64,000 nucleotides of DNA from Dioctria linearis (taxonomy: Eukaryota > Arthropoda > Insecta > Diptera > Asilidae): positions 110,537,677-110,601,676 of the forward strand of contig OZ005740.1 of the NCBI GenBank assembly GCA_963930735.1. The letters are read 5' to 3'. The first letter of the stretch is position 1. Every line of letters starts with the position of its first letter. The notes under the pieces are model-generated. The model was not told the DNA's origin and ran no database searches. It was given only the letters and a program-made list of their open reading frames with translations. This document shows positions 9,713-20,243 of this stretch, in pieces. A program made the position numbers and the translations under genes.

Positions 9713-10919
9713 AAATTTGTTCGTCCCGAACAACAGGTGGCCCACGGTCTTGATGCTCGTAGTATTGCCTCTTGTGCCACGCTGAATTCTGTATACCACG
9801 TCATTAATTCTAGTTACTACTGAATACGGTCCTTCCCAGTGTTGTTGCTATTTTGGAGAACGTCCCTTACGTCGTTTGGGGTTGTAGAGCCAAACAAGAT
9901 CACCTTCGTTAAAACCTGCGGCATTAGCACGTAAGTCAAACGGGTCTTCATCCGATCAGTATTTGTTGCTAATTTCGTCCTCGTGGCCTCGTGTACATCA
10001 GCAAATTATTGTTTGAGCTCCGATACGTAGTCTTCTGGTAACGTTTTTTCACCTCTGGGAGTACCGAATTTGAGGTCGCTAGGTAAACGCATCTCTCTTC
10101 CGAATATGACTTTAGCTGGGGTTTGTCCGGTAGTACTATGAATGGCTGATCTATAAGCCATTAGGAATATAGGAATATTTCGATCCCAATCGCGTTGATG
10201 ATAGTCAACTACTTTAGATGCGCGATCAATGTTCTGTTGAAGCGCTCTACCATGCCATCAGATTGTGGGTGTAGAAGAGTTGTTCTAGTTTTTCTTATTC
10301 CCAACATTTTACACATCTCCTGGAAAGACCGCGATTCCAAGTTCCGTCCTTGGTCCGAATGAAGTTCGTGAGGCACACCAAACCTACTGACCCAATTCGT
10401 TATTATTTGTTCCGCAACTGTGGTTGCCTCTTGATTAGGGATTGCATAAGCTTCAGGCCATTTACTGAAATAGTCAATGGCAACTAATATATAATGGTTA
10501 CCGCCATCCGTTTCTGGAAAAGGCCCAGCGATGGATATAGCTATCCTTTCAAAGGGGACTCCGAAATTATACTTATGCATTTCTCCTCTGCTTATGTGTT
10601 GCGGCCCTTTGCAAGAAGCACAGACAGTGCATCTGCGGCACCACTTCTCCACATCTTCTCGCATATGTAGCAAATAAAACTTTTCTCGTATTTTAGAAAT
10701 GCCCAAATGTCCTCCAGAAGTTCCACCGTGCATTTCTTCTAGAACATCTTTGACGTTTGATGCCGGCACGACTATCTGCATTCGGAAAGTATCGCCATTA
10801 GGTGCTTCCCACTTGCGTTTTAATATACCACATTCAACATGAAGAGAGCTCCATTGAGCCCAGTAACTTTTCAGCTTCTCACTCCGTTCCGAAATATCCT
10901 TCCAGTCTGGTCTTTCCAT
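9713..10919 (-). pseudogene. Gypsy-A integrase
   Basis: The main frame (10919-10209) carries the H2C2 zinc-binding region (HLGISKIREKFY ... CRRCTVC) and the catalytic core. Core residues are visible as the D of VAIDYFSKWPEAY, the D of HSDQGRN and the E of HPQSDGMVERFNRTL. After a frameshift near 10208 the C-terminal domain continues (GRSAIHSTTGQTPAKVIFG-like region, then LVWLYNPKRRKGRSPK and a final chromatin-side tail with WEGPYSVV) with stops in it. The core catalytic triad is intact but the protein is broken. Confidence 0.85.
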
Positions 10920-10973
10920 GTCTTCTTTCCAAGCAAGAATAGGTGAAATGTCCGGATCTTCTCGTTGTGCTGT

Positions 10974-11504
10974 TCACAGGTCCTCGTTGTCCCAACCTGT
11001 AGATGGCTCCACGGTTACCAACTGTATAGTTGCTGTTGTTTCTTTTTCTTCTATTCGGGCGCAATGTTTGCATTCAAGTTTACATGGACGTCGTGAAAGG
11101 GCATCTGCATTTCCATGGATACGACCTCTTCGGTGTTGTATTTCAAAATCATAAGCCTGGAGTCGCTCTATCCATCTTGCCACTTGTCCCTCAGGATTCT
11201 TAAACTGCAGAAGCCATTTAAGCGCTGCATGGTCGGTGCGAAGGATGAATTTCTGCCCGTAGAGATATTTATGAAAATGCTTTGTTGTACTTACAATGGC
11301 AAGTAGATCCTTTCTTGTAGCACAATAATTTTTCTCTGACTTTGAAAGTGCTTTGCTATAGTAAGCTACTGGAACTTCTTGACCATTCTCCTCCTGAGAA
11401 AGCACCGCACCAATACCATTATTGCTGGCATCCGTGTCTAATATAAATGTTTTTCCCAGCTTTGGATAGTGAAGTACTGGAGCTTCACAGAGCTGTTGCT
11501 TCAA
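10974..11504 (-). pseudogene. Gypsy-A RNase H
   Basis: The frame contains ILDTDASNNGIGAVLSQ (first acidic residue), PVAYYSKALSKSEKNY, RTDHAALKWLL and the end region HRRGRIHGNADALSRR. All usual RNase H landmarks of Ty3/Gypsy pol are present and in order. It is separated by frameshifts from RT upstream and integrase downstream. Confidence 0.85.
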
Positions 11505-11526
11505 ATGTTCAAAACTTTCGTTGCAT

Positions 11527-12361
11527 TTATCCGACCATATGAACAGCTTTCCCTTTTCGGTAAGTTGATGTAGGCTTCTTGCTATATCTGCAAAACCATA
11601 ATTGATGTTTGTCCTTTGGAGCTGGCCAATTTTTGACGGCTTCTATCTTCTCTGGATCGGTTCTCACTCCTTGTGATGAAACTATGTGCCCTAAATATTT
11701 AACTTCATTTTTGAATAGAGCACATTTACTCGCACTGAGCTTCAATTTTGTATCTTTGAGTCTTTGAAGTACGTCCCGTAAGTTGTTTTTATGTTCCATG
11801 AGTGTCCTTCCGATTACTATTATGTCATACAAATATACAAGACATGTTTTCCACATAGAACACATTCCATTAGTCGTTCGAATGTGGCATTACTGGCATT
11901 ACTTTGAATTGCCATAAGCCACTACCAACTGAGAAAGCAGTTTTCTCTCGGTCCTCGGGATGTATTTCCACTTGCCAGTAACCACTCTTCAAATCCAGCG
12001 TGGAAAACCATTGCGCTCCGGAAAGGGTATCCAATATGTCATCAATCCTTGGTAATGGATAGCTATCTTTTCTCGTTACGTTATTTAGTTGGCGGTAGTC
12101 TACACAGAATCGGGTGCTGCCATCCTTTTTCCTAACCAGAACAATCGGCGATGTCCAAGGGCTGTTAGATTCCTCTATGATGCCTTGTTTCTTCATGGAG
12201 TTCATCATGTCTGCAACTTCTGGTTGTTTGGCTAATGGCAATCTTCGTGATGTCTGTCGAATGGGCCAGGAATCTCCTGTATCGATCCGATGCTGGACAA
12301 GATTTGTTTTACCATAGTCATCATCATTCATTGCAAATAATTCCGAAAATTCATCGATCAC
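11527..12361 (-). pseudogene. Gypsy-A reverse transcriptase
   Basis: The first segment (12361-11870) has QGIIEESNSPWTSPIVLVRKKDGS, FCVDYRQLN and FSTLDLKSGYWQ. The second (11865-11527) has the thumb side with KYLGHIVSSQGV. A frameshift and a small deletion lie between them at about 11868-11885. The catalytic box reads YLYD instead of YLDD, so one of the two metal-binding aspartates is lost. This RT cannot be active. Confidence 0.85.
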
Positions 12362-12382
12362 CTCTTTGGCATCGTTGTGTTG

Positions 12383-13189
12383 TTATTCACTTAAGGCAAT
12401 GGACGAAAGAAGTTTCTGAACCTGTTGGGTAGTAGCTGGTATAGTTTTTGTCTCCTTGACAATACTACTATTATCTAAATTGACGATTTGGTGAACGGGT
12501 TCACAATTTCCAATTATAGCACCTTCTTTTAGTTGTACCTCGTTTTCGGATATGTTAAGCACTCTGACTGGAATTAATGTTGCACCTTCTGCCTTCACTA
12601 AAGTCTTGCCAACGATGATGTTCGATGTAACTTTTGTGGGGTTAGGCTCCACCAGATAGAATCGGTAGGTCCCGATGTCATCAGTAAGCTTTGTCCATAT
12701 TAGTGTCTCGGAGCATGGCGAAAGAGTAATATTTTCGCAAACCATCATCCTTACTTTCGCAGGATAATCTGCTCCTTCTCCTAGTCTCATAGGAATTTCT
12801 ATATTCCCATATTTAAGAATCCGCTCTCCGACATCCAGATTTATTTTGTTTGTGGTCATGAAGTCTATTCCAAGAATGCATTCATCCATTATGTCTGAAA
12901 CCAGGAAAGTGTGAGGAAATAGTAGTTCACCTAGTTGAACATGTAGGGTTATTTCTCCATACACCTGTGCTGCTGCTCCAGTTGCTGTTCTTAGTAGATA
13001 TTTGGTGGTGTTGTGAAGCCATTTCTTCTTAAAAAGATCTGCTCTAATAATTGATCTCGAAGGTCCAGTATCGATAGTTACTGCGCAGTCATTTATTCCT
13101 ACACTTCCACATATAACAAGACTGCTATTATTTCTCTGCAAATGGTCTACTTGAATCATGACTTCGGGGCTGTCGATTCTACCAACCAA
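12383..13189 (-). pseudogene. Gypsy-A protease and pol N-terminus
   Basis: The 268-residue frame carries a retropepsin with the active-site region VTIDTGPSRSIIR (residues about 37-49, DTG kept) and the second landmark CILGIDFM. A pol N-terminal linker follows. The frame is open but separated from gag and RT by stops and frameshifts. A related, more damaged copy lies at 51783-52550. Confidence 0.8.
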
Positions 13190-13199
13190 CTTCTGCCCC

Positions 13200-14230
13200 G
13201 CAAAGTTGGTTTTTACTAGTTTTCCGACTGCTCAACAGGAGAGGTGATGCGACTAGTCGCTGCTTGATATCTAGTCTCTCCGCAAATAGCTTGTTCCCTG
13301 GCTCGACATCTTTGGCATTCTTCTTTCCCCTCTTCTTCTGGCAATTCCACTCGTCGACGTTTTCAACAGTCTCTTTGAAGGTGCCCTGGTCTATTACAAT
13401 TCAAGCATCGAAGGACACCACGTGAAGGCGGACTCTGTGATGACTGCACTCTGTTACAAGTACATTTTCCACTGAAATTTCTCTCACTCGTACTGCACTC
13501 CGTGAAGCTTGTCTGCCGGATTCATACGCTAGTGCATAGGCTAGTGCTTCTGCTGTTGATTTCTTTCCTGCTAGCCTTAACGCTTGTTGTAAATTTTGAT
13601 CTGCAATAGCGCTCACAAATGCCTCCGTCGCCACTTCATTGAGAAAATCCGCATTCACGCTGGAGTATGAAAGATGCGCTTATCATTCCACATCTTCCTG
13701 CAGTTGTTGTAGTGATTCGCCATGTTTTTAAATCCTGTTGCCCAATTGTAGGCGATATACTTGCTGCATGTGTTCATCTCCGTAACGTAATTCAATCGCC
13801 TGTACTAATGAAGTGTATTCACGTTACTTTTCAATCGGTACAGTTTTTAAGAGTTCTGACGCAGGACCTCGAAGTGCTAACCTAGAACTATGGCTTTGTC
13901 TTCATCATTCCATCCACTTACCTCTGAAGCTGTCTCGAATTGTCTCTTGAAGATATGCCACGAATTTTGTTCATCAAATATTGGGAGTTTCATTTTACCT
14001 GCGCCGGATATTTCAGCTGCTACGGTTAGAGGCTGACGATGCTTTATTCTTTCCAGATATGCTTTAAAGTTATCAAGCTGTTCCGTGACAGTTTGTTGTA
14101 CTCTCGACACTTGTTGTCGAACCTCCAACACTTCCTGCTGGATTTCTTCAATTTTTACATTTTGTTCGTCTAACGAACCTTCCAGAACAGGCTTCTATTC
14201 CTCCAAACGAGTTTCTAGACAATTCTTCAG
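13200..14230 (-). pseudogene. Gypsy-A gag, capsid and nucleocapsid part
   Basis: The fragments at 14131-13877 and 13658-13401 carry capsid-like sequence (MKLPIFDEQNSWHIFKRQFE) and NADFLNEVATEAFV. A CCHC knuckle follows near 13400-13345 (CNRPGHLQRDC type) with a stop just after it. Many frameshifts are present. At 14230 the gag is cut by Errantivirus-B and continues at 31390. Confidence 0.8.
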
Positions 14231-15164
14231 ACGCACGTCATGCGTCTAGCAAAATCACGTTTTTTCCTTTAATCCAAAAAAAAGGCATTTCAAATCTTTT
14301 AAAATTCAGTAAACTTGTTGCATAATCCTAAAATTACGAATTTCTAACGTAAATGCAACAAAGTATACTTCCACAAACGATAAACAACAACCATCAGGTG
14401 TCAGATATTCTATCCCATTTGGCGCGTGCCTAAAATGAACATAATTTCTTCTACAAATGAAATGTAATATGATCCGGCGCTAGTATTCGCTCAACGTAAT
14501 GATTCATTCATGAAAGCAATCGAAGAAAATCGTCACCAGACAATTAAGCCCAAATACGTGATCTAAGACCGGCAAAATTACGCAACAGGTGCACCTTTGA
14601 ATGGCTGCACTTCGTTGCATTGGTAAAGTGACATGAAGTTTCATGAATTAATGAATTATGATGACCCTGAAATTTTGTTATGCATGGAATCGATCACCGA
14701 ACTTACAGAAAATTGTTTTTCGATTCGATTTTTTTGGAATTTGTTATTTCCGCTCAATTTCCTGATTTTGTTATTCAAAACAGAAAATTGAGCGATCATC
14801 AATTTTTCCCTTAGAAAATTGCTGAATTTTATAAATTTGTGGAGGGGAGTATCATCCCCATGTAAATCAATAATATAAATATGATGCGGTTGAACTAGGA
14901 AAATCAGAGAGTATTCTTGAACCTACTAGGAGAGTCCCCCTACCAAAGGTAAGGCCTCCTAAGTATCTAATTAAAATAAATCTTTACCAGTAATAAGTGA
15001 AAAGTCGATAAGTGTTTTTTTTAACAAAGTGGAAAGCCGAAACAGAAAATTGTTAATCTATTACATTTAATTATAATAAATTTTGTTTTCTCAGAAAGTT
15101 GCGTTTGAATTAACAATTTTGATTATATTGCGTTATACCTAAAGAGGTGTAACAACGTATAACA
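14231..15164 (+). repeat. Errantivirus-B 5' LTR, 5'-truncated
   Basis: It matches 30440-31389 almost base for base but lacks the first 78 bp of the 3' LTR (30362-30439). It also lacks a 16-bp segment present near 30769. Few other differences are seen, which implies a recent insertion. It starts ACGCACGTCATGCGT, a small palindrome, directly against Gypsy-A gag sequence. Confidence 0.9.
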
Positions 15165-15170
15165 AAATTT

Positions 15171-15188
15171 TGGTGGCAGCGGTGCAGA
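15171..15188 (+). promoter_or_regulatory. Errantivirus-B primer-binding site candidate
   Basis: TGGTGGCAGCGG lies 6 bp after the 5' LTR end and begins with TGG as expected for pairing with a tRNA 3' CCA. I could not assign the tRNA. Confidence 0.5.
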
Positions 15189-15264
15189 TTTTGTAAAGGT
15201 TTGTAAGACCTGCAAAAAACCCACAAAACCCAAAGGAAGCAGCAAGATTTAAAAAACAACACGA

Positions 15265-15642
15265 ATGTGCTGGCCCAGAGCAGAATCGCCCCTAAGAATA
15301 GAGGAGCCCCTCTTTATTGACGGCATATTGGACGACTTCGTCTATTTTTCTGAAGACAGCGAAGACTTTGACCACCTAGAAAGCTACCTGGACGACTCCC
15401 TGGAGAGTTATTCTGGCCCCCAGGAGCACCTAAGCTACATCAGCCCTCCGGACGACAACGCCACGGACGGAGACAACTTGGTGGACCTGCTGATTGACGT
15501 CCTCATCGAGAACACCGACCGGACGCCCGAAAGCATCTATAGTGAAATCCACAGAGACATCCTGGAGTGAGAGGAAGAAGATACCTGGGACTTCGACACT
15601 TTTAATAAAGTGTGGAACAAATACCACGACAATAGGAGTAAC
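15265..15642 (+). pseudogene. Acidic leader ORF of Errantivirus-B with splice donor
   Basis: An ATG opens a 101-codon frame, rich in D, E, S and L, that ends in TGA at 15568-15570. The same frame continues with similar acidic composition for another 24 codons to AAC|GTAAGT, a strong splice-donor consensus at 15642/15643. The stretch is much richer in G and C than its surroundings, which suggests real coding history. I do not recognise the product. If spliced from this donor to the acceptor at 28063, the phase is correct for env. The TGA would then be a disabling mutation. Confidence 0.5.
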
Positions 15643-15814
15643 GTAAGTTAGATTAATTTTAATTTTAATAAATATATATATAAATTTTGATTTTAATAAT
15701 TATATTTAAATCTAGGCTAGATAATAAGTTAATCAAAAAAAAAATTAAAATCCTATATGTTAGTACACAATGTAATATATATATATATACATACACTCTA
15801 CTTTTTTTTGTCTC
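15643..15814 (+). other. Possible intron in the Errantivirus-B leader
   Basis: GTAAGT starts at 15643, and a pyrimidine run followed by CAG ends near 15814. The region between is AT-rich. The same donor could instead pair with the acceptor before env. Confidence 0.3.
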
Positions 15815-15968
15815 AGACCCAGTCACAATTTCTCTTCTCCTCTGATCTAAATTTCTATAGGTAAAGGTACTCTCTCCGGTGTTAGAAATTTTTCTACAAT
15901 TCTTTTAACATCGACAAACTCCTATATAATTTTTTCTTTTGAGGAATATCAAATAAATTCCTATCAAA

Positions 15969-17207
15969 GTGGAAGGTAGCAAAAAGGTTATAGTAATCAG
16001 ATCGCAAAGAAGCGTTCGTGACACACTTCTATCAGGGTTAACTTCACACCGAAGGAAACCCACTAAGAAAACAGCACAACAAAAGCGATCAGGGAATAGC
16101 AAAATGGCTGGGCCAGAAACACTCACCCTTAATGACGCCAAGTCATTAATACCCGAATTCGACGGGAATTCTGAAAATTTGCATAGGTTTCTGAACCTAT
16201 GCGAAATCTTTCAAAGAGAGGACTTAACAGAAGCCTCAAAAGCTCTTTATCTACAGGTGATAAAAGCTAAATTAGTCGGAAGGGCATACGACATTGTTAA
16301 ATATGCCGATATTAATAATTGGAAGGAGCTTCAAAAGGCCCTCCAAGAACAATTCCTAGAATCACGTTCTCGTATCTCTATTCAGAACGAAATTCTATCT
16401 CTAAAGCAAAATTCTAACGAAGAAACTAAAGAATATGCTTTCAGAGCACAAAAATTATTGGCTCTTTATAATGACGCCACTTCTAGCCTCACAAACGAGC
16501 AAACCCTAAAGAATCTCTTATTAGAAGAGAATAAGAAAATGGTGCTTAGAGCCTTTGAAGACGGTCTAAAAGACGATTATATCCGTCTCCTCACTAAAGC
16601 CAAAAGCCATACAGAGCTAAAAGACTCTATGAAATTCGCTATGGAGCAGGCTGAAAGAAACAGCGCTTTCAGTGAACGCCTCAATAGCTGTTCTAAGTGT
16701 CATAAGAAAGGGCACACTGCTGAAACTTGCTTTTCGTCCAAAGCAAGAACAGAAATCCCCAGACTCGTTTGCTCATACTGCAAAACCTCCAACCATCACG
16801 TTCTAGAATGCAGAAAGCGGCTATTCCAGCAACAACAATACAGGCAACCTGCACACAATTCTGCGCCCAGACCGCAACAATATCCGCAACAGAATAGAGC
16901 TTTTCAATATCAGCAGCCGACTAGAGCTCCCCCGCGCCAAATTCCCTCTTATCCGCAAAACAATAGGCCTCCACAGCAATCTACATACTTACCACCTAAC
17001 ACGAATAATCCTAATAGAAATCCCAATATTAGGACCGCGAGCAATTGGAAAAATTCCAAAAAGCAAAGACCAACAAACTCCAGAAATATGGAGAAATCGG
17101 AAAACGGTCTTCGGCGAGACGAGTTAGCGGAGTCTCAGTCTCGCCTAAATCAAATGACTATCTCAGCAGATATTCATTCCCAACCAACAAATCTACCACA
17201 AAATTAA
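15969..17207 (+). CDS. gag: Errantivirus-B gag
   Basis: The frame is open for 412 codons. The likely start is the ATG at 16104 (MAGPETLTLNDAKSL). The first codons of the open frame are non-ATG or basic leader and the gag capsid homology begins after it. Residues of the capsid-like region (PEFDGNSENLHRFL, SRISIQNEILSLKQN) are followed by two CCHC-like knuckles, CSKCHKKGHTAETC and CSYCKTSNHHVLEC. A Q/P/N-rich tail comes last. Gag would form the virus-like particle and bind RNA. It overlaps the pol frame by 163 bp, consistent with a -1 frameshift. This is one of the few intact ORFs in the window. Confidence 0.85.
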   Translation: MEGSKKVIVIRSQRSVRDTLLSGLTSHRRKPTKKTAQQKRSGNSKMAGPETLTLNDAKSLIPEFDGNSENLHRFLNLCEIFQREDLTEASKALYLQVIKAKLVGRAYDIVKYADINNWKELQKALQEQFLESRSRISIQNEILSLKQNSNEETKEYAFRAQKLLALYNDATSSLTNEQTLKNLLLEENKKMVLRAFEDGLKDDYIRLLTKAKSHTELKDSMKFAMEQAERNSAFSERLNSCSKCHKKGHTAETCFSSKARTEIPRLVCSYCKTSNHHVLECRKRLFQQQQYRQPAHNSAPRPQQYPQQNRAFQYQQPTRAPPRQIPSYPQNNRPPQQSTYLPPNTNNPNRNPNIRTASNWKNSKKQRPTNSRNMEKSENGLRRDELAESQSRLNQMTISADIHSQPTNLPQN

Positions 17208-18180
17208 ATCTCCCCTTAATAAGTGATCACCATTCGCTAGTAGTGACGATCGCAAATTCAATTACTGCATTTCATACTAGCACTTTTCTTATTGATACAG
17301 GAGCTGAAATATCAGTCCATAAAGCCACTAGAGCACTAGGTGATACCCTAGTAAACAAAAGAGAAAACATCACTGTATCCTCTCTAGCAGGAAATCCCTT
17401 GTCTACGCTAGGAACAGCTGAATGTAATTTTAAAATAAATGGTGATATATTCATGCACCATATTCACATGGTAGAGGGAAATTTTAAATTAAAATACGAC
17501 GGTATACTAGGGCACGACTTTCTTGACAAATTTTCATGTATAATCGATTATAGCAACAAATCACTAATATTAAAATTACCCATTTATCAAAATGTGGATT
17601 CAAATAAGAGGATAGATACACTTATCGAGTATGGAGGTTTGAAAGACCCAAGCTCAGAGGTATCTCCTCAAATAAGAGCAGATAACAGGTATGGAGGTTT
17701 GAAAGACCCAAGCCTAAATAAACAGACCCCTTCAAAGAAAGGTGAGTCTCATCATATTCAAGCAAAAACAAATAAATTAAATAAACAGACCCCTTCAAAG
17801 AAAGGCGAGTCTCATCATATTCAAGCAAAAACAAATAAATTAAACAAACAGACCCCTTCAAAGAAAGGCGAGTCTCAAAATAATTCTACAAATAAAGAAA
17901 GTAGAGCAAATGAATGCAATGCCAGCAGTATTAAAGTACCGGCTCGCACTCAATTGGTAGCCAAAATAAGAATATCACAAAGAGGTAGTTTTCTTTGTGA
18001 ACACCAAGAGTTGAAGTCAGGATTGTTACTTGGAAGTACACTCATAGAACCTGATCAAACAGGTCACGTGAAAATCCTCCTACTCAACTCCAATCAGGAA
18101 GAAGTTACAATAAGTGAAACAGAAATTCGACCACATTATTTGTGTTATGGCCCGATATACGGAAGATTCTTCCAGCAGCC
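17045..18180 (+). CDS. pol: Errantivirus-B pol N-terminus: protease and spacer
   Basis: This frame overlaps the end of gag and carries the retropepsin active site LIDTGAEISVHKATR (about residues 81-95) and GILGHDFLDKF. A spacer follows with three copies of a 21-residue repeat containing NKQTPSKKGES (17712-17879) and two copies of YGGLKDPS. It reaches the LCYGPIYG region, after which a foreign insert begins near 18180. Protease would process the Gag-Pol polyprotein. The open frame runs into the insert and ends at 18268. Confidence 0.8.
17712..17879 (+). repeat. In-frame 63-bp tandem repeat in pol spacer
   Basis: Three units of about 63 bp code for the same 21-residue word built on NKQTPSKKGES. 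The first two are nearly identical and the third is partial. The length is a multiple of three, so the frame is kept. Confidence 0.85.
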
Positions 18181-18677
18181 AAGGGCATCACAGCGAAATA
18201 ACCAGCAATTGCTAAACAATAACTTCGCATGGTATTGTTCTGCAACTGTCGGTTGTTTTGCTGATTAGCCCAACAGCTGGCTGCGATGAGCGCTTAGTGA
18301 AGAAATCGACGATTGCAATAATAATTCACCTTCGCATGGTAATTATTATGTAAAGCGATTGTTTAGAACTAAGCGACTCAGGTGCTGCAACCGGTAGAAC
18401 AAACGACAAGGTTGTTGTGGTTTGTTTACATCCGCGTTGTGAGCGAAGAAAGTTTACTTCCGAGTATCGGACATAAAAAGACTTATGACTGGTCTGGCGA
18501 GTGCCGTTTGTAATCCTCAGTCATTGTGCTCGCAAGTTTCGGTTCGAGTCAGATTACCTAAGCGCCAGATAGCTTAGTGTAAAATAAGGCAGGTCAGTGC
18601 TGCAAATAAAGAAATTGTTTTAAAGTACTTCGTGCGTTTTTTTATGTTGAGGATTTTATTGCTTTGGGACACGACAT
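18180..18677. mobile_element. Insert of about 0.5 kb in Errantivirus-B pol, probably a solo LTR
   Basis: Errantivirus pol homology stops near 18180 and resumes at about 18678 with HELRNFDIIKLNSQ. The sequence between is non-coding, starts near TGTTCTGCAAC (18235) or slightly before, and ends GGGACACGACA. It has an AATAAA at 18605 and a short AT-rich promoter-like part. TG...CA ends fit a solo LTR. No clear target duplication was found and the exact ends are uncertain. Confidence 0.4.
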
Positions 18678-19031
18678 TTGCATGAGTTAAGGAATTTTGA
18701 TATTATTAAATTAAACTCGCAAAAGGATCCTATTCAAGAGAGACTCACTAAACTCGCATCTGAGTTAGACCTCTCACACTGTAACGCTGAAGAAAATCAG
18801 TCCATCCTAAATATTTTTCGTAGGTATAACGACATATTTTATTTAGACGGAGATTTTCTAACTTGTACCAGTGCAGTTAAGCACGAAATTCCTTTGCTAC
18901 CAGGAAAACCTACCGTTAACGTTAGACCATATAGGTTGCCAGAAGCACAACGTAACGAGATTAATAAACAAATTAATAAAAATGCTTGAAGATGAAATAA
19001 TAAGCCCTAGTTCAAGCCCATGGAACTCACC
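18678..19031 (+). pseudogene. pol: Errantivirus-B pol, start of reverse transcriptase
   Basis: The frame reads HELRNFDIIKLNSQ, then FRRYNDIFYLDGD, VKHEIPLLPGKPTVNVRPYR and RNEINKQINK, the usual entry into a Ty3/Gypsy RT. A one-base frameshift at about 18983 shifts to DEIISPSSSPWNSP, where BEL-C is inserted. The RT resumes at 25749. Confidence 0.85.
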
Positions 19032-19440
19032 TGTTGGATAATTAATGCATTCCTCCGCAAGTAACGAAATATTGTGAATTAGATGGAATATGGTTATTTT
19101 CATGAATAGTCTTTTTGCATTATATAAGCTTAACGTAGAATTTATTTTTGACCTTCACTGTAGAATTACTAAATGCATTCATGTTAGTATTGGATTGTTG
19201 TGCTTTACAAATTTATATTTTTTCATTGTAAACACTTGCGTAGTTAAAGTTACGGTAATTCCGTTTTTTTTGTATTTGTTATCAGCTTGAAACACAAATT
19301 TTTGTACTTCTCACTTCTCGTTGGATAGCCATCGTGTGAGAATCTTGCTAGCAGTGCAATCGGCACATTGTATAAGGTTTTATTTAAAATAAATTCCGAA
19401 TTTATCCAGCATACAGTATTTTTAATTTTGCAATTAAACA
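19032..19440 (+). repeat. BEL-C 5' LTR
   Basis: 409 bp from TGTTGGATAATT to GCAATTAAACA, nearly identical to 25340-25748. The differences are a few indels, for example in the T-runs and around CGGCACATTG. The flanks carry CTCACC at 19026-19031 and 25749-25754, a 6-bp target duplication. Confidence 0.97.
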
Positions 19441-20243
19441 TAAGGTCCTTCGAGCCGGATACCATTTAAGGAATTTAAATAAAATTATTGGAATATATAC
19501 GTGCAAGAAATAACACACCAGCGGTATCGAGATAGTGCACAAATTTCTTAGCTAGTCATAACTGGATGGCATATACATAGCTACATATCGACTATAATCA
19601 TCATCACCTGGAAATTGGATTATTTGTAAAACTCAGAGAAGAAATCATTATAGGGATTTGCAAATCAATTGGATAATTCTCAACAAAATTCAGGTACTGT
19701 TATCGTTTCTTTTATTCCTAGCAGATGGCATGATTTCTAGCTCATCTATATTTTCTACATACATATGGATATACGAATAAGCACATTCAATGGATTATAT
19801 TCAAATAGCTGGAAATGCAAAATTTTCATTCGATTTAATGGATCTGTATCATATAGCTTAGCAAGAGTGAAATACAGAAAAAATCGAATTTATTGAAGTG
19901 AAATGCTAAGCTTTAATTTGAGAATCGTTCTTTTTTTTTGGTAAAATTAATTTAAGTCTTGCTACAGTGCATTTGGGTGTGAAAATTATTAATTATAAAA
20001 ACAACTATATTTTTCAAAAAATTATCAGGCATTTGAACTCATTTAATTAGAGAGCCATAGCATAGAAGTGATCATAAATAAATAACGGAACAATACATTT
20101 ATTTTAACTCATTACAGTGAACAGAAACTAATTATGGGAACATTGCCGATCGAAATTTTAAATTAAGTTGTATTTAATTGGACATTTATATCTGGGAATT
20201 CATTATTTTGTTTTGTTTTTTTTTTTTGTAATTTTGACTAAGT
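19441..20243 (+). other. BEL-C leader
   Basis: This 0.8-kb untranslated leader starts with the PBS candidate at 19444-19466 (GTCCTTCGAGCCGG). It is AT-rich and ends in a T-run before the gag ATG at 20244. No other feature was seen. Confidence 0.7.

Noticed and set aside
10918..11306. Plus-strand ORFs over Gypsy-A RNase H
   Set aside because: The minus strand carries the conserved pol motifs; these are shadows.
17622..17861. Minus-strand ORF with repeated LKGSVYLIYLFLLEYDE words
   Set aside because: It is the antisense of the 63-bp tandem repeat in pol; the repeats explain its look.
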